The notes under the pieces were generated by a model. It ran no database searches and had not been told where the DNA came from. It saw nothing but the letters and a program-made list of their open reading frames with translations. Source: Pseudalkalibacillus berkeleyi (lineage in GTDB: Bacteria; Bacillota; Bacilli; Bacillales; Fictibacillaceae). From it: a stretch of DNA of 64,000 nt. The translations under genes were made by a program, and so were the position numbers. Below, piece after piece: positions 1 to 8,213 of the stretch; within the stretch, counting starts at the first letter, position 1; every line of letters begins with the position of its first letter. Location: contig NZ_JAKIJS010000001.1 of assembly GCF_021608225.1 (NCBI RefSeq), positions 2,170,001-2,234,000 on the forward strand, in the 5' to 3' direction.

Positions 1-533
1 CTTCAGTAATTAACCAATTATTATGATTCACATCTGCATGACATACGACGAATTGATCTGTACGTACAGCATCAATATGTGAAGATAAATAATCGAGATA
101 TGGCTTAATTTCATTTTGATATTTTGTATTTTGGAAAGATCGGTTCACAAGTTCGTTCAACACTGCATCGGGTGTCAACGGTTGAATGCCAATCCTTCTT
201 AACATCGATAGTAGTTCTTGTGAACGATGAATTTTGGAAAGCAGTTGCGCAACAATTTGTTGATCCATCTCTGCAGCTTTTAATTCTCTGCCGTTCAACC
301 AATGCTGAGCAGTTATGACATCCCCATTCTCTAATCGTTTCGTCCATAAAAGCTTTGGAACGATTCCTTCTGCCGATAATACAGCAAGGAATGGTGACGA
401 ATTCCTTTTTAAGAAGATTTTCTCTTCCCCATATTGTGCGATGTAGGCTTCCCCGGTTGCACCACCCGCAGGCTTCACCTGCCAGCCGCTTCCTAATATG
501 TGTTTCAATGCTTTCACCTTCGATTTCATCATT
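1..533 (-). CDS. ytmP: Aminoglycoside phosphotransferase-like protein YtmP, C-terminus cut by window edge
   Basis: About 177 N-terminal residues of a phosphotransferase-fold (APH/choline kinase type) protein are present; the rest lies before base 1. The reading frame gives KALKHILGSGW, a glycine-rich loop PAGGATGEAYIA, a lysine in EKIFLKK, and near the edge VCHADVNHNNWL, the usual H-x-D-x4-N catalytic loop. This matches YtmP of B. subtilis in motif and in position beside ytlR. The natural substrate is unknown. Tandem ATG codons at 533 and 530 follow an in-frame stop at 542-540, which fixes the N-terminus near here, although no strong ribosome site is visible. Confidence 0.8.
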
Positions 534-660
534 CTATCTTTATTATCGGCTAAATCCGTTAATTTGAACGTACAATTCTATAGTTCTGTACAGATATAAT
601 ATTTTAACACACAATTGTGAGTTCCAAAAGTCGCATTTGAGAAACAAGGCCTCTTAACGT

Positions 661-1596
661 TTAGATAACCTTTATTTGCTTTGGTAAAACTTTGATCGAA
701 ATCGGACTTGTGCCGATTACCTCTCCATCAGCATGCATCGTAACAGGTTTGTCAGGAATGACTTCGATGTCTCTCCCTTTTAACAATGTGACTTCTTTCA
801 TCTTTGTATGTAGTCCTAAAAATACCGTTCCAAACAGGAAAAATAGTTTTTTTCTAGATAAGTTATGTACGACACAAATATCGAATTGTCCATCATTTGG
901 GCGGGCTTCAGGACATATTTTCATACCGCCACCGTAGTATTTTATGTTCGTAGTGGCAATGAGCCAAACATCGTCAAACACATAACGTTTGTTGTCTACT
1001 CTTATTTGAAGCGTAAATGGTTTGTATTTGAAACTAAGGTTCAATAAAGTGAAAATATAGGATAGTGAGCCTAATCCTACTTTATTCAATAGTCCTTTAT
1101 ATTTTGACTCGTTCGTCTGCTTAGCCACTTCACCGTCAAATCCAATTCCAATTGAACTTGAAAAGTAATTGGGCTTATGTTTACGAGCACTCAAACGAAA
1201 TTCGCCCAAATCATACGACCGGCTTCTTTCGAATTTAGAAGACAAAATATAGTTTAATGCATGGAGAGGCGATCTTGATAGATTGAATCCTCTCGCAAAG
1301 TCATTACCAGAACCAGCTGAGATAAATCCTACAGGAATGTTCATATATTGACCCATTCCATTAATTACCTCATGAATCGTACCATCGCCACCTACTGAAA
1401 CGATCCCCTTCATATTCTCATGATGCATGTGGCACATTTGTTGCGCAAGATCTTTCGCATGACCAGGTCTTTGTGTGAAAAAGCTTCGATACATGATGTC
1501 TCGTTTCATCAATTCCTTTTTTACTTTCTTCCAAACACGTTCACCTTTATCGTTACCTGCTTTTGGATTAATGATAAAAATTAAGAACTTTTCCAT
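661..1596 (-). CDS. ytlR: Diacylglycerol kinase family lipid kinase YtlR
   Basis: 311 residues. The N-terminus FIINPKAGNDKG and the motif VSVGGDGTIHEVING around residue 75 are the signature of the DAGK catalytic domain (nucleotide binding, GGDGT). The C-terminal half carries the usual family beta-sandwich, with FSAGSGNDFARG-like and HADGE motifs (FISAGSGNDFARG, MHADGEVIG). Family members phosphorylate diacylglycerol or related lipids at the inner membrane face; the substrate of this YtlR-type protein is not established. Start is ATG with AGAGG upstream. It is co-oriented with ytlQ but separated by about 210 bp, so it may have its own promoter. Confidence 0.87.
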   Translation of the reverse strand: MEKFLIFIINPKAGNDKGERVWKKVKKELMKRDIMYRSFFTQRPGHAKDLAQQMCHMHHENMKGIVSVGGDGTIHEVINGMGQYMNIPVGFISAGSGNDFARGFNLSRSPLHALNYILSSKFERSRSYDLGEFRLSARKHKPNYFSSSIGIGFDGEVAKQTNESKYKGLLNKVGLGSLSYIFTLLNLSFKYKPFTLQIRVDNKRYVFDDVWLIATTNIKYYGGGMKICPEARPNDGQFDICVVHNLSRKKLFFLFGTVFLGLHTKMKEVTLLKGRDIEVIPDKPVTMHADGEVIGTSPISIKVLPKQIKVI

Positions 1597-1806
1597 AGAA
1601 GCCTCTTTCTATATGATGGACTTGTTTTGAATCCCAATGCACGTCAGTGGTACATAGGAGTTTTGGCACCGACAAGTATTCATGACCTTTTATGTTTTTC
1701 TACAAAATACCTATAAATCCTCTATTCATTCGTAAGAATTTGTCAAATTTTCGATATTTATATGTCTTAATTACTAATGAAATAAGGTCTTTAGCACTAA
1801 TGTCGA

Positions 1807-2721
1807 TTAATCGACGTCTATTTGTTGCCATGGTTCTTGAGCCGATTCCCACTCTGGTCGAAGATATGAGGTCGTTACGCAATGATCTAACAACGTCTTC
1901 GCTGCTTTAAGTTGCTTATACTTTATTGGGCTCGGTTGCCTTTTTAACTGATCTGACCATTGTTCATAAACAGACTTATCAACCACCTGGATATAAGGTG
2001 GAATATTTGAGCGATTAATGTAGCTATTCTCAGCTAAGATTGTATACGTGAATTTCATTTCCGATGATGCTTGGTCAATAATTGATTCGATAAAATAATT
2101 CATTCGTTGTACAGCAGACACTGGACTGATGATCCGATTCTTCTCTCCCTTACGTTCAATTTCCCAAAATCGACCTTGCGTAGGATGAATCGTTTCTTGT
2201 TCATTTGCATTCATTTGAACGATGGCTTGGATTGAATCTGGACCTATTATAATCACATCCAACTGGGTTTCAGCTTTTTTCAAACGAACGATCGGTTTAT
2301 AGAGCACTAAATAATTATCCGGTAGATCCATCAACATGTATCTAAGGAATGAATGATTTCGTACACGATTACTGATACGTGATTGTTCTCGGATAGTCGC
2401 ACTCGCCCATTTTAATTGGAAGTTATACAATTCTTCTTTAAAGTTCTTTTTCAGAGCAGTAAGCGTAATCGGTGTATACGTTTTGTTGATGGGTTCGGTT
2501 GGTTCAGTTTCAGATGGTTCAGCTTTTCGCTGCCACCACTTTTTCGGTGGTTTAGTCTCTTCTAATATGTCATCGGTTAAATTAGAATTTTTTTCACTTT
2601 CCCAATTGATTTTCACCCTGTTCCAACGTTCCTTTTTCAAACGTATGTATTGACCTGTATATCTGAAAACATCTTGTTCATAACGAGATACACAATCCTC
2701 TATTTTCAAAAGCTGTGCCAC
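1807..2721 (-). CDS. ytlQ: Conserved protein YtlQ, function unknown
   Basis: 304 residues, GTG start with GAGGTG six bases upstream. The opening (KIEDCVSRYEQDVFRY, then an IRLKKERW stretch) resembles B. subtilis YtlQ as I recall it, and the gene sits in the same neighbourhood. No catalytic motif is recognised. There is a charged, proline-rich linker near residues 55-80 (TKPPKKWWQRK) and an alpha/beta-looking C-terminal half that ends in a Trp-rich tail. It starts 10 bp after lrgB, so it is probably the last gene of the thpR-lrgA-lrgB-ytlQ unit. No function is assigned. Confidence 0.65.
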   Translation of the reverse strand: MAQLLKIEDCVSRYEQDVFRYTGQYIRLKKERWNRVKINWESEKNSNLTDDILEETKPPKKWWQRKAEPSETEPTEPINKTYTPITLTALKKNFKEELYNFQLKWASATIREQSRISNRVRNHSFLRYMLMDLPDNYLVLYKPIVRLKKAETQLDVIIIGPDSIQAIVQMNANEQETIHPTQGRFWEIERKGEKNRIISPVSAVQRMNYFIESIIDQASSEMKFTYTILAENSYINRSNIPPYIQVVDKSVYEQWSDQLKRQPSPIKYKQLKAAKTLLDHCVTTSYLRPEWESAQEPWQQIDVD

Positions 2722-2731
2722 TCAGAACACC

Positions 2732-3418
2732 TCACATCCATGAAGAAATTATCGGAATCAATATTGAAGCGAGTAAAGCCGAAATCGTCATTGCCACAGA
2801 TCCTATTGCGGCTGCTTGATGGCCATATTCAAGGGATTTAGCTGTGCCAATTGCGTGTGAGGCTGCTCCTAACCCCAAGCCTCTTCCCATCTCACTTTCT
2901 ATGTTAAACCATTTAAATAAATAAGGAGCCATGATGACACCACCCATACCTGCAACCATTACAAATACAACTGCAATTGACGGCATTCCTCCGGTCATTT
3001 TGGCGATTTCCATTGCGACAGGTGTCGTTACTGATTTAGGTAACAGTGAATAAATCACATTTTCTGGCGCGCCAACCCACTTTGCTAAGATCAGTCCAGA
3101 CAGCACACCAATAGAAACGCCTGTAAAAGTCCCAACGAGTAGAGGCATCATATAACGTACGATCAACCCGCGATAGATGTATAACGGATAAGCCAGTGCA
3201 ACGACTGCAGGTCCAAGTAATTTGTCTATCCATTCAGCACCTGACATATAGAAGCTATAAGAAAAGTCCATCAAGAAAAGGAAAACAATAATTAAAGTCG
3301 TTGCAGTAATGATCGGAATCGTGAAGGGATACTTCTTCCATTTATAGATTTGTATACCTAGCACATATAACCCAATTGTAAGTAAAACAAAAAATAGTTC
3401 AATCAAGCCCTCATTCAT
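2732..3418 (-). CDS. lrgB: LrgB/CidB family membrane protein
   Basis: 228 residues with about six hydrophobic segments. The family hallmark stretch is GLGLGAASHAIGTAKSLE near residues 180-198, followed by AAAIGSVAMTISALL. LrgB/CidB proteins work with an LrgA/CidA holin-like partner in murein-hydrolase control or, for PftAB-type pairs of B. subtilis, in pyruvate transport; which applies here cannot be read from the sequence. The start codon lies inside the end of lrgA (8-bp overlap), implying translational coupling. Confidence 0.9.
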   Translation of the reverse strand: MNEGLIELFFVLLTIGLYVLGIQIYKWKKYPFTIPIITATTLIIVFLFLMDFSYSFYMSGAEWIDKLLGPAVVALAYPLYIYRGLIVRYMMPLLVGTFTGVSIGVLSGLILAKWVGAPENVIYSLLPKSVTTPVAMEIAKMTGGMPSIAVVFVMVAGMGGVIMAPYLFKWFNIESEMGRGLGLGAASHAIGTAKSLEYGHQAAAIGSVAMTISALLASILIPIISSWM

Positions 3419-3788
3419 GCGAACCCTTCTTCAATTCTTTTGACATCAACCATTCTAGTATTTTGGCGGATATGACCATGACAAGAATCGTACTCGCTAA
3501 CACCACAGGAATAAGGAGTAGCCCCTTTCCTTTAAAAACAAAACCAAATTCCATCACCCCTACCGTAACGGGAATGAAGAAAAGAGGTAAATGAGATAGT
3601 AAGAAATGACAACCCTCTTGCACCCATGCTAATGGCATCATTTTAGTGAGCAATAGAATAAATAAGAGTAGCATGCCAATCATACTACCAGGCATAGTTA
3701 AGTGGAACGACTCTTGAATCCATACACCTACAAGATAAATACCGTACAATAGAAAAACTTGCAAAGATCCGATTACAATTTTATACAT
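3411..3788 (-). CDS. lrgA: LrgA/CidA family holin-like membrane protein
   Basis: 125 residues with four predicted membrane helices. The family motif is LTMPGSMIGMLLLFILL near residues 30-46, and the loop FFIPVTVGVMEF is typical of the third segment. It forms a two-component membrane system with the overlapping lrgB. The start follows the thpR stop by 3 bp, with AAGGA about 10 bases upstream inside the end of thpR, so the genes are co-transcribed. No adjacent LytTR regulator or LytST sensor is visible. Confidence 0.88.
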   Translation of the reverse strand: MYKIVIGSLQVFLLYGIYLVGVWIQESFHLTMPGSMIGMLLLFILLLTKMMPLAWVQEGCHFLLSHLPLFFIPVTVGVMEFGFVFKGKGLLLIPVVLASTILVMVISAKILEWLMSKELKKGSHE

Positions 3789-3791
3789 GAG

Positions 3792-4346
3792 CTAAAAATC
3801 CTTCCCGAGCTTGAAGCGATGATAAGGGACGTATTTTTGTTCATTTTTCGGATATATTTCATACAAAATTACTTCATTTACGCTCCACTTGAGGCCTTGA
3901 AGGTGATTTGGCTCAGGCAAGGATTGTGTGATTGGCGTCTTTCCACCCCAACGCTTCCCTAGCGTAATATGCGGACAAAACGGCCTTGAATCCACTTCGA
4001 AACCCGCTTGGCTGCAGCTATTCTTAACTTTTTCGTGGAGTGATTGAAGCTCTGTTGATGACTTAAGCCCAACCCATGAAACGCGTGGTGTCTCAGGATT
4101 TCCAAACACGCCAGTAGAGTCTAGCTCTATTTCAAACGCGTTCATCGACTCCACATTAAGGTGATCAATAACTTTGTCAGCTGCTTGCTCAGAAGTTGCA
4201 CCTAGAAATTGTAATGTAATATGATAATCACCTAAGCTTGTCCATTTTTTTAATGGAAGGATCTCTTTTACACTTTGCGCGTATGTATATATTTTCATTT
4301 GTATATGTTCAGGTATTGGAATTGCTAAGAAAGTATGTCGATCCAT
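3792..4346 (-). CDS. thpR: RNA 2',3'-cyclic phosphodiesterase ThpR (YtlP)
   Basis: 184 residues, the usual size of the bacterial 2H phosphoesterase/LigT family. Two HxT motifs are visible, YHITLQFLG near residue 43 and PHITLGKRW near residue 125; these histidines form the active site that opens 2',3'-cyclic phosphates to 2'-phosphates. It is the first gene of a probable operon with lrgA, lrgB and ytlQ. Its place between ytlQ and the cysteine synthase gene matches B. subtilis ytlP, except for the lrgAB insertion. Confidence 0.9.
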   Translation of the reverse strand: MDRHTFLAIPIPEHIQMKIYTYAQSVKEILPLKKWTSLGDYHITLQFLGATSEQAADKVIDHLNVESMNAFEIELDSTGVFGNPETPRVSWVGLKSSTELQSLHEKVKNSCSQAGFEVDSRPFCPHITLGKRWGGKTPITQSLPEPNHLQGLKWSVNEVILYEIYPKNEQKYVPYHRFKLGKDF

Positions 4347-4452
4347 TCTATGACCTCCGAATCTATATACAACAGTTTATCAGAAATAGAGAATGACTTG
4401 TATGCAAACCCTAACGATATAAAGACCGTTTAATTAGAGCTGATTACTAGGA

Positions 4453-4472
4453 TTTGATATACTATTATCAAA
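4453..4472. promoter_or_regulatory. Inverted repeat upstream of cysteine synthase
   Basis: TTTGATA and TATCAAA form a perfect 7-bp inverted repeat around a 6-bp centre, about 30-50 bp before the cysteine synthase start. A -10-like TATAAA lies at 4481-4486. The position suggests an operator overlapping the promoter. The cognate regulator is not identified; CymR is a candidate only because of the gene's function. Confidence 0.35.
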
Positions 4473-4500
4473 GTACCGAATATAAAGGACGTGTTTAGAA

Positions 4501-5439
4501 ATGCGTGTAGTCAATAGTATAGCTGAATTAATTGGAGATACACCTTTTGTAAAATTAAACCGTCTCCCAGATCCGAATGGTGCAGACGTATATGTAAAAT
4601 TAGAAGCATTCAACCCGAGTGGAAGCATAAAGGACCGTGCAGCATTCAACATGCTGAAGGAAGCTGAAGAAAAGGGCATTCTGAAAGCTGGCTCGACGAT
4701 CATAGAGCCTACCTCAGGAAATACGGGAATCGGTTTAGCAATGAACGCAGCCGCTAAAGGCTACAAATCAATTATCGTCATGCCAGATACGATGACACAA
4801 GAAAGAATTAATCTCCTTAAGGCATATGGTGCAAAAGTTGTTTTAACACCTGGAGAAGATAAAATGCCTGGCGCGATCGAAAAGGCGAAGGAATTAGCAG
4901 AGCAAATTCCGAATAGCTTCATGCCAATGCAGTTCGAAAATCCAGCAAACCCTGATGCACATCGCCAAACAACTGCAATCGAAGTGTTAGATGCAGCAAA
5001 GCACATCGGGAAGAATTTCAAAACTTTCGTTGCTCCAGCCGGAACAGGTGGAACGATTACAGGTACTGGTGAAACCTTGAAAAAGCACATGCCTGAATTG
5101 CACATCAAGGTCGTTGAACCTGAAGGCTCTCCCGTTCTATCTGGTGGAAAGCCCGGAAAACACAAGCTTGTCGGTACGAGTCCGGGATTCATTCCAGATA
5201 TTTTAAACCAAGAAGTCTATGATGAAATCATCCGGATTAAAGATGACGAAGCATATGAAACAACGCGTAAACTTGCGAGTGAGGAAGGGATTCTCGTTGG
5301 TCCTTCGTCTGGTGCTTCTGTCTACGCAGCGTTACAAGCTGCAAAGGAATTAACACCTGATGATGTTGTCATTGCCATGACTTGTGACTCTGGTGAGCGT
5401 TACCTTTCAAGTGATTTATTTGATTTTGATGAAGAATAG
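4501..5439 (+). CDS. ytkP: Cysteine synthase family protein (O-acetylserine sulfhydrylase type, YtkP-like)
   Basis: 312 residues of fold-type II PLP enzyme. NPSGSIKDRAAF near residue 39 contains the PLP lysine; EPTSGNTGIGLA near residue 70 is the substrate-binding Asn loop; GTGGTITGTG near residue 183 binds the phosphate; GPSSGAS near residue 263 closes the site. Expected reaction is O-acetylserine plus sulfide to cysteine and acetate. The neighbourhood corresponds to ytkP beside thpR in B. subtilis, a CysK paralogue, so the physiological role may differ from the main CysK. AAAGGA lies 11 bases before the ATG. It is monocistronic, closed by a strong terminator. Confidence 0.88.
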   Translation: MRVVNSIAELIGDTPFVKLNRLPDPNGADVYVKLEAFNPSGSIKDRAAFNMLKEAEEKGILKAGSTIIEPTSGNTGIGLAMNAAAKGYKSIIVMPDTMTQERINLLKAYGAKVVLTPGEDKMPGAIEKAKELAEQIPNSFMPMQFENPANPDAHRQTTAIEVLDAAKHIGKNFKTFVAPAGTGGTITGTGETLKKHMPELHIKVVEPEGSPVLSGGKPGKHKLVGTSPGFIPDILNQEVYDEIIRIKDDEAYETTRKLASEEGILVGPSSGASVYAALQAAKELTPDDVVIAMTCDSGERYLSSDLFDFDEE

Positions 5440-5449
5440 GATAATGTGC

Positions 5450-5487
5450 AAAACGACCTCTTACAATTAGCTGAGAGGTCGTTTTTT
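5450..5487 (+). terminator. Intrinsic terminator after cysteine synthase gene
   Basis: AAACGACCTCT pairs with AGAGGTCGTTT across a short loop and is followed by a T run. The stem can also serve the convergent MFS gene. Confidence 0.85.
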
Positions 5488-5492
5488 ATGAT

Positions 5493-6665
5493 TTATGAAG
5501 TTGCCGCAGGTGCGCCGGAAACAACCTTGAGGTTAATCAGTAATAAGACCAACCCAACTGCCGTTGTAATCCCAAAGAATAAGTACAACCCGAATAAGGA
5601 AAATGCATCATAAATAATGCCTCCGATAAATGTACAGAACCAACTTCCGAGTCCATTGCCCATTGAACTATATAAGGCTACAGCCGTTGCCTTCACATCA
5701 TCTGGAGCAATTTTTCGAACGTATTGAAGAGCAGCAGGTATGAACAATCCAATTGAAAATCCTTGTGCAATTGTTGTTGCATATACAGCCACTAAGCTAG
5801 GTTCTGTAAAATAATAAAACCACCGAATAGAGGAAATCAATGTGGCAGCGATTAAGATTTTTTCGTACCCTGCCTTACGAATCCAACCACCGGAGAATTT
5901 CATGAACGGCGCTTCACTACCGGCCGCTAGTAAGAAGGCAAGTCCAACACCCGCAAGCGTACCTCCCAACTCCTGAATATATAGTCCAAAGTAGAAGTTA
6001 TTCGAATGAATCGGACCAAAGACACAGAACGTTGTAAATAAAAAGAGGATGAACTTCGGCATTTTAATCAGTCGAACAAAACCAGACCGCAAGTCCACTT
6101 GTAAGGAATTGCTCTCTTTTGGCATCGATAGGACGAAGATTGTACAAATCAGTAATGCCGCTGTAAAGCTATAGAAAATGAGTGTTAAGCCTAATTTTTC
6201 AGCAAGGGACCCCATTAGGTAAACCGCCATCGCAAAACCAAGTGCACCCCATAAGCGGTAATTTCCGTAGTCTTTCTTATTCGCCATCACATAATTAAGT
6301 GTGATACTGTCCGATACCGGTACGACAGCACTTTGGAAGACTGCGAGCATAATTGAAATTAAGATAAAGCCCATATAAGAATCCATATAAACGAACGGAA
6401 GCGCAATGAATGCACTCATCGTTAATGTGAAAATCAGAACCGCCCTCGGCCGCCTCGTATAATCACAAATGATCCCCCAAATCGGCTGAGCGATGATCAT
6501 GACAACTGGACTGACTGACATAATTGCCCCGATTTGTGTCCCTGATAAACCAACATCTTGCTTCAAATAAACACTTAATAATGGAAAAAGCGTACCGAAA
6601 CCGAAGAAAATAAAGAAGTAGAATAAACTAATATTAACTGGAATCCGTTCAAATTTAAGTCTCAT
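5493..6665 (-). CDS. MFS transporter of the YwbF / nucleoside-symporter-like group
   Basis: 390 residues from the chosen start, with about 12 hydrophobic segments. Loop 2-3 holds a GxIxDxxxRRPR-like motif (GIICDYTRRPRAV), and the N-terminus FFIFFGFGTLFPLLSVYL resembles the PPP/LacY-like MFS_1 subgroup. Substrate is unknown. The ATG at 6665 is chosen because AGGAG lies 7 bases upstream; a longer frame to 6812 lacks a ribosome site and would add an unusual N-terminus. The gene is convergent with cysteine synthase and divergent from the NERD gene. Confidence 0.78.
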   Translation of the reverse strand: MRLKFERIPVNISLFYFFIFFGFGTLFPLLSVYLKQDVGLSGTQIGAIMSVSPVVMIIAQPIWGIICDYTRRPRAVLIFTLTMSAFIALPFVYMDSYMGFILISIMLAVFQSAVVPVSDSITLNYVMANKKDYGNYRLWGALGFAMAVYLMGSLAEKLGLTLIFYSFTAALLICTIFVLSMPKESNSLQVDLRSGFVRLIKMPKFILFLFTTFCVFGPIHSNNFYFGLYIQELGGTLAGVGLAFLLAAGSEAPFMKFSGGWIRKAGYEKILIAATLISSIRWFYYFTEPSLVAVYATTIAQGFSIGLFIPAALQYVRKIAPDDVKATAVALYSSMGNGLGSWFCTFIGGIIYDAFSLFGLYLFFGITTAVGLVLLLINLKVVSGAPAATS

Positions 6666-6792
6666 AAGCGATCTCCTGACTAAAACATAAATAATTACTC
6701 TGTAGATTGTAACGCAAGTCATGGAAAATGCAATTTTTTTATTGTGATGAAATGGGAGAAAATTTATCATTGAATAAAAGGAGGAATGTGTA

Positions 6793-7701
6793 TTGATTTT
6801 GAAATACCGCAATGAATCGAATGAATTGAAAATAATGAGATCGTTACATGTACGGATGAATTTATTTGAACAAGATGAAATGTACTATCACAGCCTTGAA
6901 AAAGGATACGCAGGTGAAGTTGTGTTTGATGAAATAGTTCAGCCTCTTGAAGAAGGACGGATATTCATTAATGATTTGATACTTGAGCACAACAATACGA
7001 TGTTTCAAACCGATTCCCTAATCATCACAACCCCAAAGATCCACCTCTTCGAAGTTAAAAATTTTGAAGGTGACTTTTATATCGAGAAAGACATATGGTA
7101 TTCGATGTCATCTGAGAAACAAATTAAGAATCCCATCCATCAATTACACCGCAATGAAGTTTTACTCAGGGGCATACTAACGTCACTTGGCAATAAAACG
7201 CCGATTGAATGTCACTTGATTTTTGTTAATCCAGAATTCCAGTTGTATCAAGCCCCTCGTAACTTACCGATCATTTTCCCCTCTCAGATTAAAAAATTCA
7301 TGAACAAATTGGAAAGAGAACAATCACACATTACGAACAAACACACTGCGTTAGCTAAAAAACTCCTCTCGCATCACATTGTGAACCCCCCACCATTTCG
7401 ATTACCCGATTATAAATACGAACAACTTGAAAAAGGAATATTTTGTCTGAGATGTCACACCATGTACGATTATTTCAAAGGGACACACCTGCACTGCAAA
7501 GTCTGCGGGATTGTAGAACCCTATCAAACTGCAGTAATCAGAACAGTGGATGAATATCGGTTGCTCTTTCCCCTTGAAAAAGTAACGACGAATAGAATAC
7601 AAGAATGGTGCAAGGTGGTTAAATCTAAAAAGGCAATGCGGAATATCTTGGTTAACAACTATACATTAGTAGGTCATGGCAAATCCTCATATTATCAGTA
7701 A
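6793..7701 (+). CDS. NERD-domain protein with C-terminal zinc ribbon
   Basis: 302 residues. The N-terminal half is a nuclease-related (NERD) domain: EKGYAGEVVFD near residue 37, then TDSLIITTPKIHLFEVKNF near residues 75-93, giving the D-x(n)-E-x-K pattern of PD-(D/E)XK nucleases. The C-terminal half has CLRCHTMYDYF and HCKVCG, four cysteines that look like a zinc ribbon. Such proteins are presumed to act on DNA, but activity is mostly unproven. TTG start with AAAGGAGG 8 bases upstream. It stands alone and is followed by a repeat array. Confidence 0.82.
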   Translation: MILKYRNESNELKIMRSLHVRMNLFEQDEMYYHSLEKGYAGEVVFDEIVQPLEEGRIFINDLILEHNNTMFQTDSLIITTPKIHLFEVKNFEGDFYIEKDIWYSMSSEKQIKNPIHQLHRNEVLLRGILTSLGNKTPIECHLIFVNPEFQLYQAPRNLPIIFPSQIKKFMNKLEREQSHITNKHTALAKKLLSHHIVNPPPFRLPDYKYEQLEKGIFCLRCHTMYDYFKGTHLHCKVCGIVEPYQTAVIRTVDEYRLLFPLEKVTTNRIQEWCKVVKSKKAMRNILVNNYTLVGHGKSSYYQ

Positions 7702-7725
7702 TAACGCGGTTATCTATCAAGATTG

Positions 7726-8075
7726 GTGCTCCGTAGAACGATTTCCTTGCTACCGAGCACTCATAGCACCTCTTTGAGTGCTCCGTAGAACGATTTCCTT
7801 GCTACCGAGCACTCATAGCACCTCTTTGAGTGCTCCGTAGAACGATCTTCTCGCTACCGAGCACTCATAGCACCTCTTTGAGTGCTCCGTAGAACGGTCT
7901 TCTCGCTACCGAGCACCCATAGCACCTCTTTGAGTGCTCCGTAGAACGATTTCCTTGCTACCGAGCACTCATAGCACCTCTTTGAGTGCTCCGTAGAACG
8001 GTCTTCTCGCTACCGAGCACCCATAGCACCTATTTAAGTGCTCCGTAGAGTGATTCCCCCCCTACCGAGCACCCT
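7726..8075. repeat. 52-bp tandem repeat array, seven units (locus 1)
   Basis: Units start at 7726, 7778, 7830, 7882, 7934, 7986 and 8038, exactly 52 bp apart; the last is diverged and partial. Each unit opens with GTGCTCCGTAG and about 13 bases later has CTACCGAGCAC, an imperfect 11-bp inverted repeat with one C-C mismatch, followed by a 17-bp linker. The array fills the gap between the convergent NERD and pepV genes. There is no ribosome site or sustained reading frame, so it is probably non-coding. The same family recurs at 47819-48159. Confidence 0.95.
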
Positions 8076-8173
8076 TAGAGCAGCACCGCTACCGCTTAAG
8101 CCTCCCCCCACCCAATTCGGTATAGATTTTTGGTACAAAAATCTTCCTTATGGAATTATAGTAGCCCATAATA

Positions 8174-8203
8174 AAACCACTCGAGTTTTCTCTCGAGTGG
8201 TTT
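8174..8203 (-). terminator. Intrinsic terminator downstream of pepV
   Basis: AACCACTCGAG pairs with CTCGAGTGGTT across a short loop. On the minus strand the T-rich tail is short (TTTTATTA). It lies just past the pepV stop. Confidence 0.7.
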
Positions 8204-8213
8204 CTTCTTCGTT

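Noticed and set aside
6666-6812. Upstream extension of the MFS transporter gene
   Set aside because: No ribosome site at 6812 and a strong AGGAG before the ATG at 6665, where family similarity also begins.
7726-8075. CRISPR array
   Set aside because: Spacers are not unique (linkers are repeated as well), the arms are palindromic over the whole 52-bp unit, and no cas genes are present.
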